Assembly: GCA_041396045.1 (NCBI GenBank)
Contig: JAWKZI010000016.1
Span: forward strand, 1 to 64,000
Direction: 5' to 3'
DNA length: 64,000 nucleotides
From: SHZI01 sp041396045
GTDB lineage: Bacteria > Pseudomonadota > Gammaproteobacteria > Steroidobacterales > GCA-2729495
Within the stretch, counting starts at the first letter, position 1; every line of letters begins with the position of its first letter. Position numbers and translations under genes: made by a program. The notes under the pieces were generated by a model. It saw only the letters and a list, made by a program, of their open reading frames with translations, was not told the DNA's origin and did not search any database. Shown in pieces: positions 28,748 to 36,940 of the stretch.

Positions 28748-29248
28748 TCAGCGACCGGCCAGATCAAGCACCAGATTCGAGTTGACGCGGCCTGGTTCGC
28801 CAGTAGGATCAAACGTCGCCGAAACTATACCCAGGCCATTTCTGGCCTGCACCGTCGCCAGCCATGTCGTGAGTTCGTCGAAAGGCACATTCTCCATGCG
28901 CAGACGAACGCCCGTAGCGCCTTCCGGCTGGTTGCGCTTCAGGTAAGCGCCCAGACCCTGATCCCGCGTAGAGCGGTCGATCAGCACGACCAGAGACTCC
29001 CCGCTGGCCAGTGCAGTGCTGCTGGCACCGCTTTGAGGCCCGAACCGGCTCGCCACCTGATCCACATCGTTCAACAACTGGCGTTTCATTTCCACGTCAG
29101 CAGTTGTTCGCGCACGAGTGGCAAGCAGCGGCTGCAGGCCCAGGGCATAAACCAGAGCGACCACGGCAAACACGGCAGCGGCCAGCACCAGCCATCTTTC
29201 ACGCTGGGCGAGCTTGTCGAACCATTCACGGAGGGCTGCCGGATTCAT
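28748..29248 (-). CDS. gspM: Type II secretion system protein M
   Basis: A 166-residue bitopic protein. The start at 29248 is chosen because it lies 10 bp after the gspL stop and gives MNPAALREWFDKLAQRERWL, the standard GspM start, followed by a single helix VLAAAVFAVVALVYALGLQP. The rest is a periplasmic ferredoxin-like domain. GspM binds GspL and helps build the inner-membrane assembly platform that couples the ATPase to pseudopilus growth. Confidence 0.9.
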   Translation of the reverse strand: MNPAALREWFDKLAQRERWLVLAAAVFAVVALVYALGLQPLLATRARTTADVEMKRQLLNDVDQVASRFGPQSGASSTALASGESLVVLIDRSTRDQGLGAYLKRNQPEGATGVRLRMENVPFDELTTWLATVQARNGLGIVSATFDPTGEPGRVNSNLVLDLAGR

Positions 29249-29258
29249 TGTGTTCACT

Positions 29259-30626
29259 TCAGGCGCCCGCCACTGAAATACGGATGCGACCCTGAATCTG
29301 GTCGCCCGCGGAATTGGATGACTGGATGTCGGCCTGCAGCTTCCCATCTTCAGTCACCAGTCGGCGAATGGTGTCCAGGGCATCGGCGCTGGGCGCACGC
29401 ACCTGCAATTCCATCACGCCTGAACGGTAGTTCAGGCCCTCTACACTGGCGTCGCTGGTTTTTGCCACGGCATCGGCAACCGTCTGCAGGGTCTTCAGAA
29501 ACTGGCGACTATCGGCTACCCCGGCTGAGCCACCGCTGCCCTGCAGCCGCGCATCAACCAGACGCCGCAAATTACTACCTGATTCGCTGCCAACATCGAC
29601 ACCCGGAAAAGTGAAGCTCGCCGCGGCGCGTAGTTCGGTCTGCAAGGCCGCACTTTCCTTCTTGAGACGCCAGACATCAGCACCGGCGACAAGCGTCATG
29701 GTTACTGCCAGAGCCGCAACCAGTGCAGCCGCCAACCGCCAGCGGGGCCAGTAGCTGGCGGCGCTGGCACGCTGTGCAAAGTCACCTTGCAGAAGATTGA
29801 TGCCCGGCTGGGTGACTATCGATGCAGCCAGGCGTAACAGCGCCCCATCGGGCAAGCGACGTACCTCCAGGCTCTCAACCCGGTCCTGGTAGTGCTCCCA
29901 GAAGCTGTTCGGTAGCCCGTCTACCGTCGCGTCATAAACCTGCAGATGACGTGAAGGCACCACACCATCCGGGCCGGCCCGCCGTGTCTGGGCAAGCCAC
30001 AGTTCGAGCATGCCGTCGACAGCAGCCAGCTCGGTCACCACCGGATCCAGCCCCGGATCGCGCAGAATTGCCTGGCGCTCTTCGAGCAGCAGCGTGGTGT
30101 TGCCAGCTACCTCCGGTACGCCGTCACTGTCGGCATACAGTGCCTGGGCAGAAATTCCGGCGGCAGCCAGCTCCGACCGCCAGCCCTCCATCCATTCGCG
30201 ACGAACCACGGCCACGGCTACCTGCCCGTCTGGCAGGCGTGGACCGGCAGCGAAGTGCAGTTCTTCGACGTCCTCCGCCATCAGGTCCTCGAGCGCAAAG
30301 GGGAGGGCCTGGGCAATGCGGCTTGTTCCTTTTACCGGAACTTCGGCTCGAGTCCTCAACACCCGGGTGGCAGGCACCAGGGCGATCACCCGTCGACCGC
30401 CGCTGGCCGGGAGAGCCAGGCTGGGTGATCCGGTAGCGGGCGCGATTACGCAGGCACCACTGCCATCTACAACGGCCCACTCAGCCGCGGATGTGGCAAC
30501 AGCACCCGTGGTTCCGGCGCTATCCATATCCGGGGCATGGCCATCCGGAATGATCGCAGCGCGTCCGTCGGGAGCCGACGTGGTCTCAGTGGCTGGCAAC
30601 AGCCGGATTACGAGGGTTTCACTCAT
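29259..30626 (-). CDS. gspL: Type II secretion system protein L
   Basis: The 455-residue protein has an N-terminal cytoplasmic actin-like domain (ALPFALEDLMAEDVEELHFA near residue 130 is the GspL hallmark), one membrane helix near residue 300 (RLAAALVAALAVTMTLVAGA) and a C-terminal periplasmic domain. It docks the GspE ATPase to the membrane and pairs with GspM. It is longer than usual (about 400) because of a glycine- and alanine-rich insert at residues 20-60. gspE, gspF, gspC and gspD are not in the window. Confidence 0.92.
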   Translation of the reverse strand: MSETLVIRLLPATETTSAPDGRAAIIPDGHAPDMDSAGTTGAVATSAAEWAVVDGSGACVIAPATGSPSLALPASGGRRVIALVPATRVLRTRAEVPVKGTSRIAQALPFALEDLMAEDVEELHFAAGPRLPDGQVAVAVVRREWMEGWRSELAAAGISAQALYADSDGVPEVAGNTTLLLEERQAILRDPGLDPVVTELAAVDGMLELWLAQTRRAGPDGVVPSRHLQVYDATVDGLPNSFWEHYQDRVESLEVRRLPDGALLRLAASIVTQPGINLLQGDFAQRASAASYWPRWRLAAALVAALAVTMTLVAGADVWRLKKESAALQTELRAAASFTFPGVDVGSESGSNLRRLVDARLQGSGGSAGVADSRQFLKTLQTVADAVAKTSDASVEGLNYRSGVMELQVRAPSADALDTIRRLVTEDGKLQADIQSSNSAGDQIQGRIRISVAGA

Positions 30627-30679
30627 GCACGGGGCCAGCCTTTGGGCAGATCCTGGTTCATGCGGTGCGCTTCATGCAG

Positions 30680-31639
30680 TTATTTGGCCTCGAAAGTGCG
30701 GCGGCGGGTACGAATCACCTCGCCATCGCGCTCAAGGAGGCTGTACATAATGGACTGGGCACTGCCAATTGAAGCAGACGCGGTTAACAGAAACCAGCTG
30801 CTGCGGACATCAAGCGGAAGATCCTGTGGAATCTGCGCGGCGCCCGGCACGTCATTCCTGAAATCTTCAACCAGTTCATAGGCGCCATTAACAAACGGTT
30901 TCATGTCGTCCACGGAGGTGTTTTCCATCAACGACGCCAGCACCAGCTCCGGGGCCGTATTGATGTTCAACGGCCAGCTATTACCCTGGCTGGGCCGCGG
31001 CAATGCCGTGATGTACGGCTGCAGGGCAGAGTAGATCTCGCCCGTATAACCCTCAACAGCCAGCAGTTCGCTCGTGGACGTGAACCAGAAGTTGGCCGGC
31101 CGGTACGGCGGGTCGCGACCGGTGTAACGGTCATCCTCGGCCCCGTTCAATTCCGGAAGCGTGTCCGGATCGATCCAGTCGATGGTCGTTTCCACCAGGG
31201 CTTCCGCCGTTCCCGGATCCAGTGGCTGCTCCAATTCCAGCAGCGTCAGCAACCTTCGATACTGATCTGCCGCGGGTGGATTGCGCTTGCCATCGGCGCC
31301 GACCAGGCTGTTGAGATCAAAAAGTCCCTGTTGATCCCGCAGGAAACCCTGCAGGCTGCCACCCTCAACTTCGAACGCCAGCGGCTTGGCCCAGCCTTCA
31401 TCCATGGAATCGATGCCACCGGCTCCCTTCTGTCTGAAATCTTCAGCCAGTCCGAACTTGGCAAACTCCTCACCACCGAGATCGTACTGCCTGGCCTGGT
31501 CCTGCAGCAGCAGATTTTCCGTTCGACGCATCTCGACACTGGTCTGCCACAGCAGATTGACCGCCAGAATGGTGGCAATCGCCACGACCAGAATCGCGGT
31601 GAGTGCCGCAATACCCTGTTGGCGATGTCGTGACTTCAC
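30680..31639 (-). CDS. gspK: Type II secretion system minor pseudopilin GspK
   Basis: The 319-residue protein starts with GTG overlapping the gspJ stop (GTGA). The leader is short (KSRHRQQG) and is followed by the helix IAALTAILVVAIATILAVNL; the usual +5 glutamate is absent, as is normal for GspK. The large alpha domain contains NSLVGADGKRN, TTIDWIDPDT and GRDPPYRPAN, the Ca-binding/tip region. GspK caps the pseudopilus tip with GspI and GspJ. Confidence 0.92.
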   Translation of the reverse strand: MKSRHRQQGIAALTAILVVAIATILAVNLLWQTSVEMRRTENLLLQDQARQYDLGGEEFAKFGLAEDFRQKGAGGIDSMDEGWAKPLAFEVEGGSLQGFLRDQQGLFDLNSLVGADGKRNPPAADQYRRLLTLLELEQPLDPGTAEALVETTIDWIDPDTLPELNGAEDDRYTGRDPPYRPANFWFTSTSELLAVEGYTGEIYSALQPYITALPRPSQGNSWPLNINTAPELVLASLMENTSVDDMKPFVNGAYELVEDFRNDVPGAAQIPQDLPLDVRSSWFLLTASASIGSAQSIMYSLLERDGEVIRTRRRTFEAK

Positions 31640-32316
31640 GGCACGACCTCGATCAGGCGCTCTACCTCACCCCAGTCCTCGAGCTCAAGCGTTACCTGCA
31701 CCGCGCGGGGTCGACCGGCGGCAGCGCCTGTGGAGTTGCGCAGGGGAGGCCACTGCTGCTGCCATTCCGGAGCACCAGACGAGGTGTCCAGAAAGAGCAA
31801 TTTCACATCTTCTACACCGGTAAGCAGTTCCTCCTGTCGGGGTTCAAGGCCCAGCACGCGATCCAGCACAGGCCAGTATTCACGCAGGAGTTTGCCGTCT
31901 TCAAGCCGATACTGGACGCGTTGTAGCGTTCCCCGGTAGGGCAACTGGGCGGGATTGGCCCAGCCGCCACGCGTCAGTCTTACCAGATAATCGCCACGGC
32001 CTTCGGCAAGAAACGGCAATTCCTTGCGATCGCCGAGCTCATCGCGAACGTACCGTGGATCGGCGCTACCCAGATCCAGGGCAATGATCCTCAAGGCACG
32101 CTGCAGGCTGGCCAGCCGCTCGTCCTGCTGCCCGGCCATGGTGCTCTGGTTCACGATGTTGTTGAGGCCACCCAGGGCCATGACACCGATCAGCGCGAAA
32201 ATGCCCATTGCCACCAGCAATTCCAGGAGCGTGAATCCCGCTTGCCCGTATACACAGCGTCGCACCACCACCGGGTTGCGCTGCCCAGGCAACGACCATG
32301 CGAGGAGACTGATCAA
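31636..32316 (-). CDS. gspJ: Type II secretion system minor pseudopilin GspJ
   Basis: The 226-residue frame carries a prepilin peptidase site AG/FTLLELLVAMGIFAL, cleaved after Gly27 with Glu at +5. The annotated start is TTG at 32316 overlapping the gspI stop; an in-frame GTG at 32271 would give a leader of about 12 residues and is an alternative. GspJ is part of the pseudopilus tip. Its domain contains QDERLASLQRALRIIALDL, typical for this family. Confidence 0.9.
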   Translation of the reverse strand: MISLLAWSLPGQRNPVVVRRCVYGQAGFTLLELLVAMGIFALIGVMALGGLNNIVNQSTMAGQQDERLASLQRALRIIALDLGSADPRYVRDELGDRKELPFLAEGRGDYLVRLTRGGWANPAQLPYRGTLQRVQYRLEDGKLLREYWPVLDRVLGLEPRQEELLTGVEDVKLLFLDTSSGAPEWQQQWPPLRNSTGAAAGRPRAVQVTLELEDWGEVERLIEVVP

Positions 32317-32756
32317 CGTGAGGTCTCCAGCGGCAGCCAGTCGACACCGGCACCGGGGTTCGCTGCCGGCTGGGTCGGAGGCGGTTGCCCCAGAAAGCCG
32401 GTAAGTGTGGAAATAACAGCCTGGGGTTTGTCAGCGAAAGCCACACTGATATCAATCCGGCGTATCGCACCGAGGTCAGTCTTGGCGACCTTGATCGTGT
32501 AACGCCAGGTGACCCGCGCCATCTCGACGTTGTCGGAACGCGAACCAACGGCCGGAAACTCTCCCAGCAGCCGTAGCCGCGTCATCTCGTTAAGCGCGAT
32601 CCAGTGGGCAAAACTCTTGTCACGCAACCGGCTCGTTGCAGTCAGGGCCTGGTTCACCTGCCCGAAAGCTGCCATCAAACCCAGCGCGACGATAACCAGG
32701 GCGACCAGCACTTCCAGCAGCGTAAAACCATGCTGCCGGGAGGTCTTAGCCACCAT
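32313..32756 (-). CDS. gspI: Type II secretion system minor pseudopilin GspI
   Basis: The start at 32756 overlaps gspH by 11 bases and gives 147 residues. MVAKTSRQHG/FTLLEVLVAL is the class III signal, cleaved after Gly10 with Glu at +5. A start eight codons earlier (32780) is possible. The long C-terminal proline-rich tail (GQPPPTQPAANPGAG) is unusual compared with most GspI. GspI nucleates the pseudopilus tip with GspJ and GspK. Confidence 0.9.
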   Translation of the reverse strand: MVAKTSRQHGFTLLEVLVALVIVALGLMAAFGQVNQALTATSRLRDKSFAHWIALNEMTRLRLLGEFPAVGSRSDNVEMARVTWRYTIKVAKTDLGAIRRIDISVAFADKPQAVISTLTGFLGQPPPTQPAANPGAGVDWLPLETSR

Positions 32757-33303
32757 CTTTGGTGATTTCCGTACTGCCATCGATATGCACCGCCAGCGTG
32801 TAGCTTCGGTCTTCCTCGAGGCTGCGAATTTTCACCTCGAAGGCATCGCTGATATCGCCGGACGAGTAGATAAAGAGCTGCGGTTTGTAGGCCTTCTCAA
32901 CGTCCTTGGCGCTGCGCTCCAGATTCACGGCACGGCCCTCGATGTCCAGTTCCAGGGCAAACACTGCCGGCAGTTCGCGTGGCGCAAAGACATCATCGGT
33001 GATCGGCATCCAATTGTCGTCAGTTGGATCCAGCAGGTTGCCACGGTCATAGACCGCAAATTCGTAATGATCTGGATATAGGCGTAAACCCATTTCGTGG
33101 GCCTGGAAGGTGGCATCTTCGAGTGCCAGCTTGATCAGGGTTTGCAGGCGCTCTGTTTCCCGCCTCAGTTCCTTGTCGGTGCCACCGGCAGTGCCAACAG
33201 CCAGAGTGAACATTGTTGCGACGATACCGATGATGAAGACCACCACCAGCAATTCAAGCAGCGTAAAGCCCTCATCACCACGTCGACCGACGCGCTGGAT
33301 CAC
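32746..33303 (-). CDS. gspH: Type II secretion system minor pseudopilin GspH
   Basis: A 185-residue pseudopilin. MIQRVGRRGDEG/FTLLELLVVV has the peptidase site after Gly12 and Glu at +5. The segment LQTLIKLALEDATFQAHEMG follows the helix as in other GspH proteins. It starts immediately after the gspG stop. GspH links the tip complex to the GspG shaft. Confidence 0.92.
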   Translation of the reverse strand: MIQRVGRRGDEGFTLLELLVVVFIIGIVATMFTLAVGTAGGTDKELRRETERLQTLIKLALEDATFQAHEMGLRLYPDHYEFAVYDRGNLLDPTDDNWMPITDDVFAPRELPAVFALELDIEGRAVNLERSAKDVEKAYKPQLFIYSSGDISDAFEVKIRSLEEDRSYTLAVHIDGSTEITKDGG

Positions 33304-33750
33304 TTACTTGTCGAGCTGCCAGTTACCAACATCGGCGTCCGGACCTTCGCCGCCGGGCTGGCCGTCCCGTCCGAGCGAGTAAATGTCGAAAGAGCCGCCC
33401 TGCTTCCCGGGGTTCTCATAAATGTACGGCCGGTCCCAGGGATCGCGGGGGAGGCGATCAAGATAGCCACCCTCGGGCCACTTCTGCGAAGAATCCTGCG
33501 GTGGCGTTACCAGTGCATCCAGACCTTCCTGGCCGGTGGGATAACGAAAACGGTCGAGCCGGTAGAGCTTCAGCGCGCTTTCGATGGCGCGGATGTCCTG
33601 CTTCACCTTGGCGGCCTGCGCATCATCGATGCGATTGATGACATTGGGCGCGATCAGGGCGGCGAGAATGCCCAGAATTACGACCACAACCATAATTTCG
33701 ATAAGCGTAAAGCCGCGAGCGGCTCGCAACGATCGGTGCGCAAACGTCAT
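33304..33750 (-). CDS. gspG: Type II secretion system major pseudopilin GspG
   Basis: The start at 33750 gives 148 residues; the frame opens at 33810 but that lies upstream of the probable transcription start. MTFAHRSLRAARG/FTLIEIMVVV has the prepilin site after Gly13 with Glu at +5. KLYRLDRFRYPTGQEGLDAL and DPWDRPYIYENPG are strong GspG hallmarks. The C-terminal GRDGQPGGEGPDADVGNW includes the calcium-site aspartates. It forms the T2SS pseudopilus shaft and is the first gene of the operon. Confidence 0.96.
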   Translation of the reverse strand: MTFAHRSLRAARGFTLIEIMVVVVILGILAALIAPNVINRIDDAQAAKVKQDIRAIESALKLYRLDRFRYPTGQEGLDALVTPPQDSSQKWPEGGYLDRLPRDPWDRPYIYENPGKQGGSFDIYSLGRDGQPGGEGPDADVGNWQLDK

Positions 33751-33812
33751 GAATTGGCCCTGTGAATCTGCGATGATCCGCCGCAACCCGAAGCGGCAGA
33801 AAGCCTGCACCG

Positions 33813-33841
33813 ATTATCTGCCACCTGTCCGTGTCTGTCAG
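33813..33841 (-). promoter_or_regulatory. Probable sigma-70 promoter of gspGHIJKLMN
   Basis: On the minus strand CTGACA (33836-33841) and GATAAT (33813-33818) are separated by exactly 17 bp. Transcription would start near 33806 and leave a leader of about 55 nt before the gspG ATG at 33750. It lies between gspG and the divergent rhombosortase gene. Confidence 0.5.
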
Positions 33842-33865
33842 TAGATTTCATCCAGGTTTTATCAA

Positions 33866-34483
33866 GTGGGCTCAAGTAGCCGGAAAATAACCGTTTCTCC
33901 ATACCTGGAGTCCTCGTCACTGGTCTGGGCAACCGGTTTTGCTGTATTGCTCATCGCACTGCAGTTGCTCCCGGATACATGGCAACGGGCCATGTGGTTC
34001 GACCGCGCAGCGATCGATCACGGCCAATGGTGGCGCATTCTCACCGGAAATCTGATCCATCTCGGCTGGCGGCATCTGGCCCTGAACGTGGCGGCCTTGC
34101 TGATCGGCATCTGGGTGTTCTACCCCGCACGTACTCCTATAGCATGGGCCATTGCCCAGACGGTGTGTGCGCTGGTCAGCAGCCTCGGACTGTATTTTTT
34201 CAGCCCGAATATCCAGTGGTGCGTTGGCATGTCCGGCGCGCTGCATGGCTTGTTGATGATCGGTGCGATTGACTGGATACGCCAGGGTGACCGGATGGGC
34301 TGGGTTCTGCTGGCAGTGTGGAGCGGCAAACTGGCCTGGGAACAATGGCAGGGCGCACTGCCGCTGTCAGCCGAGACCGTGGGGTCAGCCGTGGTCGTTG
34401 ATGCTCACCTGTGGGGCGCCATCGGTGGTCTGTTGTATGTTGCACTTGAATTCCTGTATCGCCAGCGGAGGCATCACCAGTGA
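33866..34483 (+). CDS. Rhombosortase (rhomboid-type intramembrane serine protease)
   Basis: The 205-residue protein, starting at GTG 33866, is shorter than true rhomboids and has about six helices. The catalytic serine lies in GMSGALHG near residue 117 and the histidine in AHLWGAIGG near residue 185; GNLIHLGWRHLALN near residue 62 is the family signature. Rhombosortases cleave the GlyGly-CTERM tail of exported proteins that leave by the T2SS. The T2SS pseudopilin operon is directly divergent. Its stop overlaps the fabG start (GTGA). No GlyGly-CTERM substrate was noticed in this window. Confidence 0.85.
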   Translation: MGSSSRKITVSPYLESSSLVWATGFAVLLIALQLLPDTWQRAMWFDRAAIDHGQWWRILTGNLIHLGWRHLALNVAALLIGIWVFYPARTPIAWAIAQTVCALVSSLGLYFFSPNIQWCVGMSGALHGLLMIGAIDWIRQGDRMGWVLLAVWSGKLAWEQWQGALPLSAETVGSAVVVDAHLWGAIGGLLYVALEFLYRQRRHHQ

Positions 34484-35274
34484 CAGACACTCCAGTAGCA
34501 TCAGCCACAGCCGCAAACAATGATCAACTGCTGTCGCTGACTGGCGAAATTGCCCTTGTCAGTGGCGCAACACGGGGCATCGGAGCGAGCCTCATGGTTG
34601 CACTGGGACGGGCAGGCGCCCGGGTTATCGGCACCGCGACCACAGCCGACGGGGCAGCAGCGATTGAAGCGCGCTGCAAGGAACTGGGCATTGAAGGCCG
34701 CGGCATACAACTTGACGCATCGTCAGCTGATTCCGTGGTTGCAGCGGAGAAGGACATTGTCGCCCGCGAAGGCCAGGTCTCGATTCTGGTCAACAATGCC
34801 GGCATTACGCGCGACAACCTCTTGTTGCGCATGAAAGACGATGAATGGCAGGCGGTACTCGACACCAATCTGTCATCAGTCTTTTTGATGAGCAGGGCAT
34901 TTGTGCGCGGCATGCTCAAACTGCGCCGTGGACGGGTCATCAATATTTCGTCGGTCATCGGCGCCATGGGCAATGCTGGCCAGGCGAACTATGCCGCCTC
35001 CAAAGCGGGCATCATCGGGTTCTCCAAATCGCTGGCACGCGAAGTCGGCAGTCGTGGCATTACGGTCAATGTCGTGGCCCCCGGGTTCATCCAGACCGAC
35101 ATGACCGACGCGCTACCCGAGGAGCAACGCACCAAACTGGCGGCCCAGATTCCGCTACAGCGGCTCGGCAGCGTGGACGATGTAGCGGGTGCCGTACTGT
35201 TCCTCGCTTCACGTGCCGGAGCCTATATCACGGGCGAAACCTTGCATGTCAATGGCGGATTGCTGATGGTTTGA
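34480..35274 (+). CDS. fabG: 3-oxoacyl-[acyl-carrier-protein] reductase
   Basis: The 264-residue SDR has VSGATRGIG near residue 28, NNAGITRDNLLLRMKD near residue 105, and the catalytic YAASKAGIIGFSK near residue 172. This pattern identifies FabG, which reduces 3-oxoacyl-ACP with NADPH in fatty acid elongation. GTG 34480 overlaps the rhombosortase stop; the extra 18 N-terminal residues before the Rossmann strand are longer than usual. acpP and fabF follow, but fabD and fabH, its usual upstream partners, are replaced by the rhombosortase gene. Confidence 0.95.
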   Translation: MTDTPVASATAANNDQLLSLTGEIALVSGATRGIGASLMVALGRAGARVIGTATTADGAAAIEARCKELGIEGRGIQLDASSADSVVAAEKDIVAREGQVSILVNNAGITRDNLLLRMKDDEWQAVLDTNLSSVFLMSRAFVRGMLKLRRGRVINISSVIGAMGNAGQANYAASKAGIIGFSKSLAREVGSRGITVNVVAPGFIQTDMTDALPEEQRTKLAAQIPLQRLGSVDDVAGAVLFLASRAGAYITGETLHVNGGLLMV

Positions 35275-35420
35275 GCCATTTCCGGGCTCAGAGCATATTT
35301 TTGCAATGCTAGATTGGTTGCGGGGCTTAACTTAGAATACCCGCCGGTCAGGGGGTCCGATCTGCGCTTTTGCAGCCGATCTGCCTGGCTGGTCGGTCTC
35401 ACGAAGAGGACATAGCACAC

Positions 35421-35663
35421 ATGAGCAGCATTGAGGCACAGGTCAAGAGCATCGTCGCCGAACAGCTCGGCGTAAAGGAAGAAGAAGTCACCAATCAGGC
35501 TTCTTTTGTCGATGATCTCGGCGCCGATTCACTGGATACCGTCGAACTGGTCATGGCGCTCGAGGAAGAGTTTGAAACGGAAATCCCTGATGAGGACGCG
35601 GAGAAGATCAAAACCGTGCAACAGGCGATCGACTACATCAGCCAGCGTCCGTCCGCGGGCTGA
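35421..35663 (+). CDS. acpP: Acyl carrier protein
   Basis: An acidic 80-residue ACP. The phosphopantetheine serine is Ser37 in ADSLDTVELVMALEEEF. The start at 35421 follows AAGAGGA, and the frame upstream is noncoding leader. It carries acyl chains for fatty acid synthesis and lies between fabG and fabF. A 146-bp gap before it probably holds its own promoter. Confidence 0.98.
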   Translation: MSSIEAQVKSIVAEQLGVKEEEVTNQASFVDDLGADSLDTVELVMALEEEFETEIPDEDAEKIKTVQQAIDYISQRPSAG

Positions 35664-35687
35664 TTGACCGGGCGCACCGGCCACGGG

Positions 35688-36926
35688 ATGGCTAAGAAAC
35701 GTATCGTCGTCACCGGGATGGGAATCATCGCCCCGGTGGGTAATGAACTGGAGACTGCCTGGCAGAACGTTGTCGGTGGTCGCTCCGGCATCGGCCCGAT
35801 CACGGACTTCGATGTCAGCCAGTTCTCGACACGCTTCGGCGGCAGCATTCGCGATTTCGATGCCAGCCAGTATGTTCCTGTAAAGGAACTCAAGAAGATG
35901 GATCCCTTCATGCATTTCGGGATTGCGTCAGCGTCCCAGGCGATTGCGCATGCGGGGCTGGCTGACAGTGGCTACAGTCCGGACCGGATCGGCGTAGCCA
36001 TGGGTTCCGGCATTGGCGGCGTCGGCACGATTGAAAGCAACCACCAACGGCTGAACGATGGCGGACCGCGTAAAATTTCGCCGTTCTTTGTCCCGGCCAG
36101 CATCATCAACATGATCTCCGGGCATGTTTCGATCCAGTACGGCTATCGCGGTCCAAACATTGCACTGGTCAGTGCGTGCACGACCGCCACACACAGTATC
36201 GGCATGGCAGCACGCCTGATCGAGCACGGCGATGCAGACGTCATGCTGGCCGGTGGTGCGGAGCACGGGATCACGCCACTGGGCCTTGGCGGCTTTTGTG
36301 CAGCACGCGCACTGTCGCAACTCAACGACAATCCTGAAGGCGCAAGCCGGCCCTGGGACAAGGACCGCGATGGCTTCGTATTGAGTGACGGTGCCGGATG
36401 TCTGGTGCTCGAGGAATTCGAGGCAGCGCGCAAGCGTGGCGCGCAGATCTATGCCGAGGTGGCAGGCTTTGGCATGAGCGCCGATGCCTTTCACATCACT
36501 GCCCCACCTGAAAACGGCGAGGGCGCGCGCTCCTGCATGGCTGCTGCGCTCAAGGACGCCGGCCTGAATCCCGACGAAATTGAGTACGTCAACGCCCACG
36601 GCACCTCCACACCCCTGGGCGATGTCGCAGAAACCCGGGCCATTCACGGTCTGTTTGGTGATCACGCCAGCAGGATCGCCGTCAGTTCCACCAAGTCCAC
36701 CACGGGACACCTGCTGGGCGCAGCCGGCGCAGTAGAGGCGATCTTCAGTGTGCTGGCCATTCGCGACCAGGTCGCACCACCCACGATCAACCTGAATACC
36801 CCGGACCCCGATTGCGATCTTGACTATGTGCCCAACACGGCGCGGCAGATGAAGATCAACAATGTCCTCACCAATTCCTTTGGTTTTGGCGGCACCAACG
36901 GCAGCCTGATTTTTCGCCGCGTCTGA
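35688..36926 (+). CDS. fabF: 3-oxoacyl-[acyl-carrier-protein] synthase II
   Basis: The 412-residue product has the KAS triad: Cys164 in VSACTTATH, a histidine in NAHGTSTPLGD near residue 303 and a histidine in STKSTTGHLLGAAG near residue 340. Start ATG 35688 gives MAKKRIVVTGMGII, typical of FabF; the open frame upstream from 35664 uses a TTG right after the acpP stop and is less likely. It elongates acyl-ACP with malonyl-ACP. Confidence 0.97.
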   Translation: MAKKRIVVTGMGIIAPVGNELETAWQNVVGGRSGIGPITDFDVSQFSTRFGGSIRDFDASQYVPVKELKKMDPFMHFGIASASQAIAHAGLADSGYSPDRIGVAMGSGIGGVGTIESNHQRLNDGGPRKISPFFVPASIINMISGHVSIQYGYRGPNIALVSACTTATHSIGMAARLIEHGDADVMLAGGAEHGITPLGLGGFCAARALSQLNDNPEGASRPWDKDRDGFVLSDGAGCLVLEEFEAARKRGAQIYAEVAGFGMSADAFHITAPPENGEGARSCMAAALKDAGLNPDEIEYVNAHGTSTPLGDVAETRAIHGLFGDHASRIAVSSTKSTTGHLLGAAGAVEAIFSVLAIRDQVAPPTINLNTPDPDCDLDYVPNTARQMKINNVLTNSFGFGGTNGSLIFRRV

Positions 36927-36940
36927 CATCCACCACGACA

